In this document: in pieces, positions 34,798 through 42,770 of the stretch
Numbering within the stretch: the stretch's first letter is position 1
Layout of the letters: every line of letters begins with the position of its first letter
From: VRUE01 sp963728365
Lineage (GTDB): Bacteria > Actinomycetota > Thermoleophilia > Solirubrobacterales > 70-9
Direction of reading: 5' to 3'
Length of the DNA stretch: 64,000 bases
Assembly (NCBI GenBank): GCA_963728365.1
Contig: CAVSJI010000001.1
Span: 930,001 to 994,000, forward strand
Program-made: the position numbers and the translations under genes
The notes under the pieces: model-generated
Told to the model about the DNA's origin: nothing
The model's database searches: none
The model's input: the letters and a program-made list of their open reading frames with translations, nothing else

Positions 34798-35658
34798 TCA
34801 CTCCGCGCCCTCCTCGGCGGTCAGGGAGAGGTAGACGTCCTCCAGGTTGGGGCGGGTCACTTCCAGCGCCTCGAGGTCAAGGCCCCGCTCCACGGCGCGG
34901 CCGGTTAGCTCGTGCAGGTCGGCGACCGGCGTCCGCGTCTCGGTCTCGACCTGCTCGCCGTCGAGGCGGTAGGAGATCCGAGTCGGCAGGTTCTCGCGGT
35001 CGCCGAGGTCGTCGGGCGTGCCGCGGGCGACGATCCTGCCCTGGGAGATGATCGTCACCCGGTCGGCGAGACGCTGCGCCTCGTCCATGTAGTGCGTGGT
35101 GAGGAAGACGGTCTTACCGAGGTCCCGCAGACCGGCGATCGCATCCCAAGCCTGGCGCCGCGCCGAGGGGTCGAAGCCGGTGGTCGGCTCGTCGAGGAAG
35201 AGCAGCTCGGGGTCGCCGATCAGCGCCATGCCGACGTCGAGTCGTCGCTGCTGCCCGCCGGAGAGCCCGCCGGTGCGCGCGTCCGCCTTGCCGCCGAGGC
35301 CGACCAGCTCGACCACCTCCTCGACCGGCCGCGGCCGGCTGTAGTACCCGGCGTAGAGCCCGAGCGCCTCGCGCACCGTCAGGTACGGATCGAGCCGGCA
35401 GCTCTGCAGCACGATCCCGATCCGCTCCCGCCAAGCCCGGTCCCCTCGCTCTGGGTCCTCCCCCAGCACCGAGACCTCCCCGCCGCTCCTCTTGCGGTAG
35501 CCCTCAAGAATCTCGACCGTAGTCGTCTTCCCCGCCCCATTGGGCCCAAGGAACGCGAAAACCTCCCCCCGCTCGACCTCGAGGTCGATACCACGCACCG
35601 CTTCGACGCCCCCATAGCTCTTCCTCAACCCCGCGACAGATATGACCGTCTCAGCCAA
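34798..35658 (-). CDS. ABC-2 type exporter ATP-binding protein (DrrA-like)
   Basis: A 286-residue ATPase for the neighbouring ABC-2 permease. Walker A is GPNGAGKTT, signature LSGGQQRRLD, Walker B LLFLDEPTTGFDP, and the H-loop LTTHYMDEA. The C-terminal extension of about 80 residues (ISYRLDGEQVETETRTPV ...) is typical of DrrA-like ATPases. It is transcribed with the permease, separated only by a family A palindrome. The pair stands between rapZ and the gap operon, a position where yvcK and whiA are found in many actinobacteria. Confidence 0.93.
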   Translation of the reverse strand: MAETVISVAGLRKSYGGVEAVRGIDLEVERGEVFAFLGPNGAGKTTTVEILEGYRKRSGGEVSVLGEDPERGDRAWRERIGIVLQSCRLDPYLTVREALGLYAGYYSRPRPVEEVVELVGLGGKADARTGGLSGGQQRRLDVGMALIGDPELLFLDEPTTGFDPSARRQAWDAIAGLRDLGKTVFLTTHYMDEAQRLADRVTIISQGRIVARGTPDDLGDRENLPTRISYRLDGEQVETETRTPVADLHELTGRAVERGLDLEALEVTRPNLEDVYLSLTAEEGAE

Positions 35659-35687
35659 AGCCCCGCGATTCTAGGCGGATCGGAAAA

Positions 35688-35826
35688 GGGGCCGGTGTGC
35701 CTCCGCGGGAATGTCGCGAAGCGGCGATATGCAATCGGTCTCCTGCGCGGCGCAGCCGCGCTCTTCAATTGGAGCGAAGGCCGCCAGGCCGAAGCGACTC
35801 AATTCCCGCGGAGGCACACCGGCCCC
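35688..35826 (-). repeat. Large perfect inverted repeat between rapZ and the ABC exporter (element E)
   Basis: Perfect 25-bp arms, 35688-35712 and 35802-35826 (starting GGGGCCGGTGTGCC), enclose an 89-bp interior in which GTCGC/GCGAC continues the stem with a 3-base offset. Reading in the gene direction it begins five bases after the rapZ stop. It leaves 29 bp before the start of the ATPase gene. It may serve as a terminator between rapZ and the exporter, or may be a miniature mobile repeat. No second copy was seen. Confidence 0.8.
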
Positions 35827-35831
35827 CCCGC

Positions 35832-36725
35832 TCAGTCCAAATCGGCATCGCGATGCTTCATGTGAACCACCACGTCGTCGCGCACCGCCAGCTCTCGCCG
35901 CACGCGGTCAGCCACCGTGATCGAGCGGTGGCGGCCGCCGGTGCAGCCGACGGCGATCGTCAGGTGGCTCTTGCCCTCCGCCACGTAAGCGGGGACGAGA
36001 AACTCGAGCAACGGCAGCAGCCGGCCGTAGAACTCGCCCGCCTGGGTGCCCGCCTCGACGTACTCGCGCACTCGCGCATCGAGGCCGGTCAGCGGGCGCA
36101 GCTGGTCGACGTAGTGGGGATTGGGCAGGAAGCGAACGTCGAGGGTGAGGTCGGCGTCGTGCGGCGGCCCGTTCTTGAAGCCGAAGGTGAGCAGGGTCAG
36201 CGCCATCTTGCCGCTCTCATGGTGGCCGAGGACCTCCTCGGCGATGCGGCGGCGCAGCATGCCGGCGGTCAGGCCGCCGGTCTCCATCACCAGGTCGGCG
36301 CGCTCGCGCAGCGGCGCCAGCAGCTCGTGCTCGGCGCGGATGCCGTCGACGATCCGCCCTTCCGGCGCCAACGGATGGCGGCGGCGCGTCTCCTTGTAGC
36401 GGTCCACCAGGGTCTCCTCGTCGGCCTCGAGAAAGAGCACGGTCGGCTTCAACCCCTCGGCCTCGAGATCGCCGAGCACCTGCAGCAGCTCGTCGAAGTA
36501 CTCGCCGCCGCGCACGTCGGAGACGATCGCCGCCCGCTCGACGCCGCTGCCCTCGTGGCGGAAGAGCTCACCGAGGCTGCCGATCATCCGCGGCGGCAGG
36601 TTGTCGACGCAGAAGTACCCGTTGTCCTCGAAGGCGGCGATCGCCTCCGACTTGCCGGCGCCGGAATGGCCGGTGATCACAACGAGCTCCATCCCGCGCG
36701 ACGCCGCGCCGTTCTGCCCCATCAA
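35832..36725 (-). CDS. rapZ: RNase adapter / nucleotide-binding protein RapZ (YvcJ)
   Basis: A 297-residue P-loop protein. Walker A is GHSGAGKS, followed by NGYFCVDNLPP; the C-terminal domain has LTIAVGCTGGRHRSITVADRV, the RapZ signature linked to RNA or metabolite binding. In Gram-negatives it steers sRNA decay in amino-sugar control; in Gram-positives its role is less clear. It overlaps the uvrC stop by four bases (ATGA-like), the order uvrC-rapZ being widely conserved in actinobacteria, but yvcK and whiA do not follow here. Confidence 0.94.
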   Translation of the reverse strand: MMGQNGAASRGMELVVITGHSGAGKSEAIAAFEDNGYFCVDNLPPRMIGSLGELFRHEGSGVERAAIVSDVRGGEYFDELLQVLGDLEAEGLKPTVLFLEADEETLVDRYKETRRRHPLAPEGRIVDGIRAEHELLAPLRERADLVMETGGLTAGMLRRRIAEEVLGHHESGKMALTLLTFGFKNGPPHDADLTLDVRFLPNPHYVDQLRPLTGLDARVREYVEAGTQAGEFYGRLLPLLEFLVPAYVAEGKSHLTIAVGCTGGRHRSITVADRVRRELAVRDDVVVHMKHRDADLD

Positions 36726-38575
36726 CCGGTCCTGTTCAGCTGCTCGTGAATCTCACGGGCCAGCTTGCCAGGCAGGCCGGGCACCATTTCCAGCTCCTCG
36801 CGCGAGGCGGCGAGAAACCGCTCTGGCGTGCCGAAATGCTGGAGCAGGGCACGCTTTCGCACCGGTCCGACCCCCTTCAACCCGTCGAGCACCGAGCCGG
36901 TCATCGCCTGATCGCGGCGACCGCGGTGATGCTCGATCGCGAAGCGATGGGCCTCGTTGCGCACCCGCTGCAGCAGCTGCGACGCCTCCGAATCAGCCGG
37001 CAGGTCGATCGGCGCCGAGCGGCCCGGCACGTAGACCTCCTCCAAGCGCTTGGCGAGGCCGATCACGGTCACGCCGCGCTCGACGAACGGCTTCAGCGCC
37101 CGCATCCCGGCCGAGAGCTGGCCCTTGCCGCCGTCGATCACGATCAGCGAGGGCAGGGCGGCGAAGCTCGCGTCGCGCTTGCGGTCGTGCGGGGAGAGGT
37201 CGACTTGCTCCAGGTAGCGGTTCATCCGCCGCCCGAGGATCTCTTCCATCGAGGCGAAGTCGTCGGGGCCGCCGGTTCTCCCACCGCCGCCCTCTCCCCG
37301 CACTCGGAAGCGCCGGTAGTCGGACTTCTTCGTCGCGCCGCCCTCGAAGACGACCATCGAGGCGACGGTGTGCTCGCCGCCCAGGTTGGAGATGTCGAAG
37401 CCCTCGATCCGCACCGGCAGGTCGCCCATGCCGAGCGCCTCGCGCAGGCTGGCGAGCGCCTCGACCCGGCGCTGGCGGCGGTGCTCGCGGCGCAGGCGGT
37501 CCTGGTCGAGGGCGAGGCGGGCGTTGCGCTCGGCCAGCTCGCGCAGCCGGCGGCTGTCGCCGCGCTCGGCGACCCGCACCTCGACCGCGCCGCCGCGCCG
37601 CTCGCCGAGCGCCGCCTCGAGCAGCTCGACCCGATCGCGCAGGTAGGGCCCGACGACGATCGTGCGCGGCACCGCCGGCGAAGCCGAGTAGTACTGGCCG
37701 ACGAACTCCTCGGCCACCTCGGCGAGGTCGCTTTCAGCCTGGTTGTCGAGGTAGAAGCTCTGACGCTCGGCGAGGATGCCGTCGCGCACCTGGAAGACCT
37801 GGGCGTTGGCGTCGGCGCCCTCGGCCGCCACCCCGATCAGATCGGCGGTGCCGACAGCGGCTCCTGCCACGCGCTGGCGCTCGAAGAGCGACTGGATCGC
37901 AGCGAGGCGGTCGCGGTGCAGGGCGGCGCGCTCGAACTCGCGCGCCGCTGCGGCGGCCTCCATCTTGGCTTCCTCGTCGGTCTCGATCTGCCGGTAGCGG
38001 CCGGAGAGGAAGTCGACGATCGCCTCGATGTTGCGTCGGTACTCCTCCCTGCTGACGTAGCCCACGCAGGGCGCTCCGCAGCGCTTGATGTAGTAGTCGA
38101 GGCAGGGGCTGCCGGAACGGCGGCCCGGCTCGGTTCCCTCGCAGGTGCGGAACTGAAACAGCTTGCCGAGCAGGTCGAGCGTCTCCCGCACCCGCTTGGC
38201 GCTGGAGAAGGGGCCGAAGTAGGCGCGCCCGGAGCGGTGCTTCTCGCGGGTGAAGTAGACCCGCGGATAGTCCTCGTCGAGGCTGACGCAGACGTAGGGG
38301 TAGGACTTGTCGTCGCGCAAGCGGATGTTGAAGCGCGGCCGGTGGCGCTTGATGAAGCTCTGCTCGGCAAGCAGCGCCTCGGCCTCGGTCGAGGTGAGGA
38401 GGCACTCGATCCGGTCGACGCGCGAGGTCATGCGGCTCTCGCCGCGCGCCGAGAAGTGCGAAGCGACGCGCTTGCGGATCGAGCGCGCCTTGCCGACGTA
38501 GAGCGTCTCGCCGTCGGCGCCGTGAAAGAGGTAGACACCAGGAGCGTCGGGCAGCTCTCGAATCCGCTCGTCCAT
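36722..38575 (-). CDS. uvrC: Excinuclease ABC subunit C
   Basis: A 617-residue nucleotide excision repair nuclease that makes both incisions around a lesion bound by UvrAB. Domains in order: GIY-YIG (GVYLFHGADGETLYVGKA), a four-cysteine cluster region (CEGTEPGRRSGSPCLDYYIKRC in part), UVR helix pair (FERAALHRDRLAAIQSLF), the RNase H-like 3' nuclease part (IEGFDISNLGGEHTVASM) and C-terminal helix-hairpin-helix (LDGLKGVGPVRKRALL, GTPERFLAASREELEMVPG). ATG 38575 begins the conserved N-terminus. It is divergent from the enoyl-CoA hydratase gene with only 26 bp between starts. Confidence 0.96.
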   Translation of the reverse strand: MDERIRELPDAPGVYLFHGADGETLYVGKARSIRKRVASHFSARGESRMTSRVDRIECLLTSTEAEALLAEQSFIKRHRPRFNIRLRDDKSYPYVCVSLDEDYPRVYFTREKHRSGRAYFGPFSSAKRVRETLDLLGKLFQFRTCEGTEPGRRSGSPCLDYYIKRCGAPCVGYVSREEYRRNIEAIVDFLSGRYRQIETDEEAKMEAAAAAREFERAALHRDRLAAIQSLFERQRVAGAAVGTADLIGVAAEGADANAQVFQVRDGILAERQSFYLDNQAESDLAEVAEEFVGQYYSASPAVPRTIVVGPYLRDRVELLEAALGERRGGAVEVRVAERGDSRRLRELAERNARLALDQDRLRREHRRQRRVEALASLREALGMGDLPVRIEGFDISNLGGEHTVASMVVFEGGATKKSDYRRFRVRGEGGGGRTGGPDDFASMEEILGRRMNRYLEQVDLSPHDRKRDASFAALPSLIVIDGGKGQLSAGMRALKPFVERGVTVIGLAKRLEEVYVPGRSAPIDLPADSEASQLLQRVRNEAHRFAIEHHRGRRDQAMTGSVLDGLKGVGPVRKRALLQHFGTPERFLAASREELEMVPGLPGKLAREIHEQLNRTG

Positions 38576-38601
38576 CCGTACAAGAGTAGGCTGCCGCCCA
38601 C

Positions 38602-39411
38602 GTGAATTCGCCAGACCTGACAACGCTGAAGCTCGAGATCGACGGGGAGATCGGCACGCTTACGCTCGAACGGCCCGAGGCCTTCAACGCGATGAGCCCG
38701 GAGATGATCCTCGAGCTGGGGACCGCCTTCGCCTGGCTCGCCGACCAGGCGCCGCTGCGCGGCCTGGTCGTCACCGGCGCCGGACCCGCCTTCTGCTCGG
38801 GCGGCGACATCAACGGCTTCAAGGAAGGGGTCGAAGACGACTCGATCGACCTGCCGGCGCAGGTGCGGCGCGGGGCCGAGGCCTTGCACGTCGCGATCGG
38901 CGACCTGCGGCGCATCCCCTACCCGGTGATCGCCGCGGTCAATGGCCCCGCCGCCGGCGCCGGCTTCTCGCTGGCACTCGCCTGCGACGTACGCCTGATC
39001 TCGGAGAAGGCGTTTGTCGCCTGCGCCTACGGCCGCATCGGCGCCTCGCCGGACGGTGGCATGACCTACTTCCTGCCGCGCATCGTCGGCCCGGCGAGGG
39101 CGCTGGAAATCTTGCTGGAGGACCCGAACATGACGCCCGCCGACGCGCTCGCCGAGGGCCTCGTCTCGCAGGTCGTGGCGCCGGAGGAGCTACTGACCAC
39201 GGCCCGCGCCAAGGCCGAGGAGCTGGCGAAGAAGGCGCCCTTTTACGTGAAGATGGCGAAACGACTCACCAACGTGAGCATCGAGAACAGCCTCACCGAG
39301 CACTTGCAGCTGGAGCGACACGGGATCGCCGACAGCATGGCCACCGAGGACCTGCGCGAAGGGGCGGTCGCCTTCTTCTCTGGCGAGACCCCTGAGTTCA
39401 AGGGCCGCTGA
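38602..39411 (+). CDS. Enoyl-CoA hydratase/isomerase family protein
   Basis: A 269-residue crotonase-fold enzyme acting on acyl-CoA esters, probably in fatty acid or alkane-derived acid oxidation. The oxyanion-hole strands are visible in AFCSGGDINGF and NGPAAGAGFSLALACDVR, and the active-site region GRIGASPDGGMTYFLPRIVG lacks one of the two usual glutamates of true hydratases (D instead at the second position), so isomerase or another crotonase reaction is possible. GTG 38602 is the start. No other beta-oxidation genes adjoin; a MaoC-type protein lies 1.4 kb downstream. Confidence 0.9.
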   Translation: MNSPDLTTLKLEIDGEIGTLTLERPEAFNAMSPEMILELGTAFAWLADQAPLRGLVVTGAGPAFCSGGDINGFKEGVEDDSIDLPAQVRRGAEALHVAIGDLRRIPYPVIAAVNGPAAGAGFSLALACDVRLISEKAFVACAYGRIGASPDGGMTYFLPRIVGPARALEILLEDPNMTPADALAEGLVSQVVAPEELLTTARAKAEELAKKAPFYVKMAKRLTNVSIENSLTEHLQLERHGIADSMATEDLREGAVAFFSGETPEFKGR

Positions 39412-39487
39412 ACCGGGCGCGCCCGCGGCGCGTATCGAGCTACAGTCCCCCTGAGCAATCGCCCATCGAGGAAAGGATTCCCCCGCC

Positions 39488-39919
39488 ATGAAGCCACTCG
39501 CCGCACTGCTCGCACTGATCCTCGCTTCGGTCGCCCTGATCGCCTGTGGAGGGGGTGGCAGCTCCAGCTCGAGCGAAGCGACCAGCGAAGCCGGGGGAGG
39601 CGCGACGACCAACGAAGCCGGCGGCGGAGGCGAATCGACGGTCGCGCTCGAAGCCGATCCGGGTGGCGCGCTCGCCTACACCGAAACCGAAGCTGCCGCC
39701 AAGGCCGGCAAGGTGACGATCGACTTCGACAACCCGCAGGCCCTGACCCACGACGTGGCGATCGAAAACTCCAAGGGCGAAGAAGTCGGCGCCACCGAAC
39801 TGATCTCCGAAGGCGAAGATTCGACCACCGTCGACCTGAAGCCCGGCACCTACCACTACTACTGCACGGTCCCCGGCCACCGGGAAGCGGGTATGGAAGG
39901 GACGCTGGTCGTCAAATAG
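39488..39919 (+). CDS. Plastocyanin-like cupredoxin lipoprotein
   Basis: A 143-residue exported blue-copper protein. The signal peptide has a lipobox (ALIAC), a Gly/Ser/Ala/Thr-rich linker follows, and the cupredoxin domain has the copper ligands His (ALTHDVAIE) and the C-terminal loop YYCTVPGHREAGM (Cys, His, Met). It should be an extracellular, membrane-tethered electron carrier. GAGGAAAGG precedes ATG 39488. Cytochrome c maturation genes elsewhere in the window show that extracytoplasmic electron transfer is used; the specific partner is unknown. Confidence 0.92.
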   Translation: MKPLAALLALILASVALIACGGGGSSSSSEATSEAGGGATTNEAGGGGESTVALEADPGGALAYTETEAAAKAGKVTIDFDNPQALTHDVAIENSKGEEVGATELISEGEDSTTVDLKPGTYHYYCTVPGHREAGMEGTLVVK

Positions 39920-39961
39920 AGCGCCGCCGACCTGCCCTACTCGCCGCCGGCGGCGGCCGGG

Positions 39962-40732
39962 TCAGTGGAGGATCTTGCAGAGCTTGAAAGCGCTCCCCTG
40001 AAGGAACGTGCCGTCTTCGAAGGTGAGCTCGATTTTCGCCTGCAGGCGGCCATCGGCGCAGCGCGCGTTGGCGACGCTGAGGTGCATGCCCTTGTAGATC
40101 CATTTCTTGTCGATCTTCAGCCGCCCTGAGATCGGCGAACCGTAGCCACCGGCGATCCTCGGGAAATCGACTTCCACCCGGTAGCCGTAGCGACCGTGAT
40201 GCACTTTTTCCAGCTCGGCTTCGACCAGATAGGTGGTGGGCACCGGGTAGTCCAGGTGGGCGTGGCCGATGCCGGTTGGGTTTCCGTCTTTCTCCGGCGC
40301 GTTGAAGATCGTCAGCTTGGAGGAGGCTTCGATCGGCCGCTGTTCGGGAAGCTCTATCAGGGCGGTGCCGTAGCCGGTGCCGACGACCGCCCCGGGGCAC
40401 GCCTTTCGAGCCTGCTTGGTGGTGGTCGCGATCAGCTTGCGCATCGTGCACTTTTCAAGGCCGCGCGTCTCCGCATGGCCGTGCTTGTCCAGTTCGATCA
40501 CCGCGTGGCGCAGCGGCGAGGGTCGGGTGCCGTCAACGGTGTGAAGGCGGCCGTGCCCGAAGAGCTTGATCGGCGCGTCATGGTCCTTGGGAAGCGCTTT
40601 TGGCGCGAAGCCGCCATCCCCCTGAGCGACGAGGTTTCCCGCCCGTAGAGTTATCCCGTAGGCGCTACCTGCCGCCAGCAGCGCAAGCGCGACCGCTGCC
40701 ACAAGCATCTTCACCCGCCTGCTCCGCTTCAT
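39962..40732 (-). CDS. Secreted protein related to the large module-repeat protein, function unknown
   Basis: A 256-residue exported protein with a basic n-region and hydrophobic signal (MLVAAVALALLAAGSAYG). It contains one copy of a layout seen in the large secreted protein at 16837-19737: AVIELDKHG, a conserved Cys (LEKCTMRKL), ACPGAVVGTGYGTALIELP, a beta-rich central part, and a C-terminal pair of cysteines (NARCADGRLQAKIELTFEDGT and KLCKILH). Such proteins look like extracellular or cell-surface proteins of this lineage. It is convergent with the cupredoxin gene. No function can be assigned. Confidence 0.75.
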   Translation of the reverse strand: MKRSRRVKMLVAAVALALLAAGSAYGITLRAGNLVAQGDGGFAPKALPKDHDAPIKLFGHGRLHTVDGTRPSPLRHAVIELDKHGHAETRGLEKCTMRKLIATTTKQARKACPGAVVGTGYGTALIELPEQRPIEASSKLTIFNAPEKDGNPTGIGHAHLDYPVPTTYLVEAELEKVHHGRYGYRVEVDFPRIAGGYGSPISGRLKIDKKWIYKGMHLSVANARCADGRLQAKIELTFEDGTFLQGSAFKLCKILH

Positions 40733-40813
40733 CTCCAGCCTCCCCGACTGACCTTCGCGAACTGCTTGAGATCATACGGGGTCGCCGGCTCGTTCAGATC
40801 GAGCAGCCCGAGC

Positions 40814-41287
40814 TCAGGCGGGCGGCGCCATCACGCGGGTGACGCTGTCGCCGACGAAGCAGGGCTTCTCGTTGCCCTCGACCTCGAGGGTGAAGCGGGT
40901 GACCGACTGCCACCAGCCGCCGCCCTTGTCCTCGACCGAGACGACCTCGGCGCGGGCGCGAACCCTGGAGTCGACGGGGACCGGCGCTGGGAAGCGGATC
41001 TTGTCCCAGCCGTAGTTGACGCCAAGGACGAAGCCGGTGGAGGAGATCAGCTCCTTGCGGAAGCCGTCGACCAGCGAGAGGGTGAGGTTGCCGTGGGCGA
41101 TCGTCGTGCCGAAGGGGCTCTCCGCCTTGGCCCGCTCGACGTCGACGTGGATCCACTGGTCGTCGCCGGAGAGGCGGGCGAAGGTGTCGATGTCCTCCTG
41201 GGTGACGGTGCGCCACTCGCTCGGGCCGATCTCCTGCCCGAGCAGAGCCTGCATGCCCTCGACTCCGTTGACCTCGACCGTTGCCAT
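40814..41287 (-). CDS. MaoC-like (R)-specific enoyl-CoA hydratase domain protein
   Basis: A 157-residue hot-dog fold protein. The family's hydratase motif is seen as DIDTFARLSGDDQWIHVDVERA (catalytic Asp and His) and SPFGTTIAHGNLTLSL. It matches small MaoC-type proteins that hydrate trans-2-enoyl-CoA or an acyl carrier, for example in fatty acid or polyketide routes. ATG 41287 begins the domain. It stands alone between two secreted-protein genes; substrate unknown. Confidence 0.9.
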   Translation of the reverse strand: MATVEVNGVEGMQALLGQEIGPSEWRTVTQEDIDTFARLSGDDQWIHVDVERAKAESPFGTTIAHGNLTLSLVDGFRKELISSTGFVLGVNYGWDKIRFPAPVPVDSRVRARAEVVSVEDKGGGWWQSVTRFTLEVEGNEKPCFVGDSVTRVMAPPA

Positions 41288-41319
41288 GGCGGCGCAGTCT
41301 AGCGACGCGCGGCCGAACG

Positions 41320-42654
41320 TCACGCGACCAGCCTCACTTCGAAGCTCGGCGCCGCGATGGCGCCGGCGCCGCCGAGCAGGGCGAGGATGCGGGAGACGTA
41401 GGCCTGGGTCTCGGGGATGGCGGGGACGCAGTGGCAGGCTTCGACCGGGGCGGGGCCTGCGTTGTAGGCGGCGAGGGCGAGTTGGGGGGATCCGAACTGG
41501 CGAAGGAGGTCCGACATCAGATGGGCCTCGGCGTCGATCGCTTCCTCCGGGTCGTAGGGGTTGCGCAGACCGTATGAGGCCGCGGTCGAGGGCATGAATT
41601 GAGCGATGCCCTGGGCGCCGGCCGGCGAGCCGGCGTAGGGGTCGAAGCCCGACTCGGCCATCAGCTGTCCGGCGAGCAAGGCGGCGGAGACGTTCCAGCG
41701 GGTCGCGGCCTGCGCGATCGGGGCGCGGAACTCGGCCGGGACGAAGGCGGGCAGCGAGGTGCCCGCGAGGGCCCCGTCCCCTCCCCCGCCCGCGCCGACC
41801 GCGTTGCCCGCCACCGAACAGGGCGGCGGGCCGGCGGTGAAGCCGTAGTGCCAGGCCTCCCAGCTGTAGCGCTGGACGAAGCCGAACTGGCCGGCGTTGG
41901 CCGCCAGCCAGCCATAGGCGGATTCCGGTCCGAGGTCGAGCTCGGTCGCGCAGCGGTGCAGCGAGTGGCCCGGCGGCGCCACCCAGGTTGGGTCCGGGTG
42001 AGCGGCGAAGAGCGCCGCCTGTTCGGCATCGGAGCGGAAGGCGGAGTTGACCAGGAGGGCGATCCCGGCCCGCGCCGCGGCGGCCGACATGCGGTCGAAG
42101 GCGGCGGCGACGTCGGGGCGCATGCCGTGGCCCTGGCGCTGGACCAGCGGTCCGCTGTAGCCGCCGCCGGTCGCCATCGTGGTCGCCCCGCCGGCCGCCG
42201 GGCTCGCCGGAGCGCCGACTTCGGCGACGGCGGAGGCCTCCACCCGGGCAGGTTCGGCGCCCACCTCGAGCCCGCCGATGACGACCGCCTTGACGCGCAG
42301 CGGCGCGAAGGAGCGCTCGTCCGGAAAGGAGAGCCGCAGATGCGCCGCCGCCACGCCGTTGGCCTGCGCCGCGTCCCGGCCGGCGCGCCGCGCTCGCCAC
42401 AGGTAGGTCGCCTTGCCCAGGTGCCGTGGATTCGGCACGCCGCTCGCCAGGCGAGCCGGGGAGAGCAGGTCGGGCAGGTCGTCGCGCATCGCGCGGGCAG
42501 CTGAGATCGCCGCCAGATCGGCGGCGCGCTGCGCTCTCCCCTTCCCGGTCACCGCCCCGGCGATCGCCACCAGCGCCAGCGCCGCCGCGATCAGCGCCAG
42601 GCAGCCGCCGAGCGCCGGCAGCAGGGCCTGCCCGTCCTGGTTCGCGCGTTCCAT
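41320..42654 (-). CDS. TadE-like anchor fused to VanY carboxypeptidase and SLT transglycosylase
   Basis: A 444-residue three-part protein. Residues 6-58 (DGQALLPALGGCLALIAAAL ... RAQRAADLAAISAARAM) match the actinobacterial TadE-like (Rv3654c-type) pilus-associated membrane domain. Residues about 165-280 are a VanY-type D-alanyl-D-alanine carboxypeptidase with zinc and catalytic residues H233 and D240 (SLHRCATELD) and E266/H269 (WEAWHYGF). Residues 310-430 are a lytic transglycosylase domain with catalytic E334 (MAESGFDP) and AYNAG (396-400). A protein that cuts both peptide and glycan of peptidoglycan, tied to a pilus-type membrane anchor, could open the wall for pilus or export assembly (inference). 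Its promoter shares a motif with the TadE cluster at 55 kb. Confidence 0.88.
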   Translation of the reverse strand: MERANQDGQALLPALGGCLALIAAALALVAIAGAVTGKGRAQRAADLAAISAARAMRDDLPDLLSPARLASGVPNPRHLGKATYLWRARRAGRDAAQANGVAAAHLRLSFPDERSFAPLRVKAVVIGGLEVGAEPARVEASAVAEVGAPASPAAGGATTMATGGGYSGPLVQRQGHGMRPDVAAAFDRMSAAAARAGIALLVNSAFRSDAEQAALFAAHPDPTWVAPPGHSLHRCATELDLGPESAYGWLAANAGQFGFVQRYSWEAWHYGFTAGPPPCSVAGNAVGAGGGGDGALAGTSLPAFVPAEFRAPIAQAATRWNVSAALLAGQLMAESGFDPYAGSPAGAQGIAQFMPSTAASYGLRNPYDPEEAIDAEAHLMSDLLRQFGSPQLALAAYNAGPAPVEACHCVPAIPETQAYVSRILALLGGAGAIAAPSFEVRLVA

Positions 42655-42674
42655 GCCGCGACCCTGCCCGGTCC

Positions 42675-42692
42675 CGATTCACGCGTGGTGCG
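42675..42692 (-). promoter_or_regulatory. CACGCGTG motif upstream of the TadE/VanY/SLT gene (copy 1)
   Basis: On the minus strand the sequence CACCACGCGTGAATCG lies 21 bases upstream of the start codon. The same motif with matching flanks (CCACGCGTGAATCG, then GACC and GTCG at equal spacing) lies 22 bases upstream of the TadE-like gene at 55226. It holds the palindrome CACGCGTG. Shared regulation is inferred. Confidence 0.6.
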
Positions 42693-42728
42693 CTAAATCT
42701 AAGAATTCACAGGCAAAACCGTCACGGC

Positions 42729-42758
42729 TTACGACCCACATTCCACTACTTCTAGATA
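42729..42758 (+). promoter_or_regulatory. Candidate promoter of the metallo-beta-lactamase operon
   Basis: TTACGA (42729-42734) and TAGATA (42753-42758) with an 18-base spacer stand 12 bases before the GTG at 42771, giving a short or near-leaderless transcript. The region is AT-richer than its surroundings. Called from spacing and consensus resemblance only. Confidence 0.4.
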
Positions 42759-42770
42759 CTCTGAGCAACC

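Noticed and set aside
38576..38601. Divergent promoter pair between uvrC and the enoyl-CoA hydratase gene
   Set aside because: Only 26 bp separate the starts; promoters must overlap the coding sequences and no motif could be picked with confidence.
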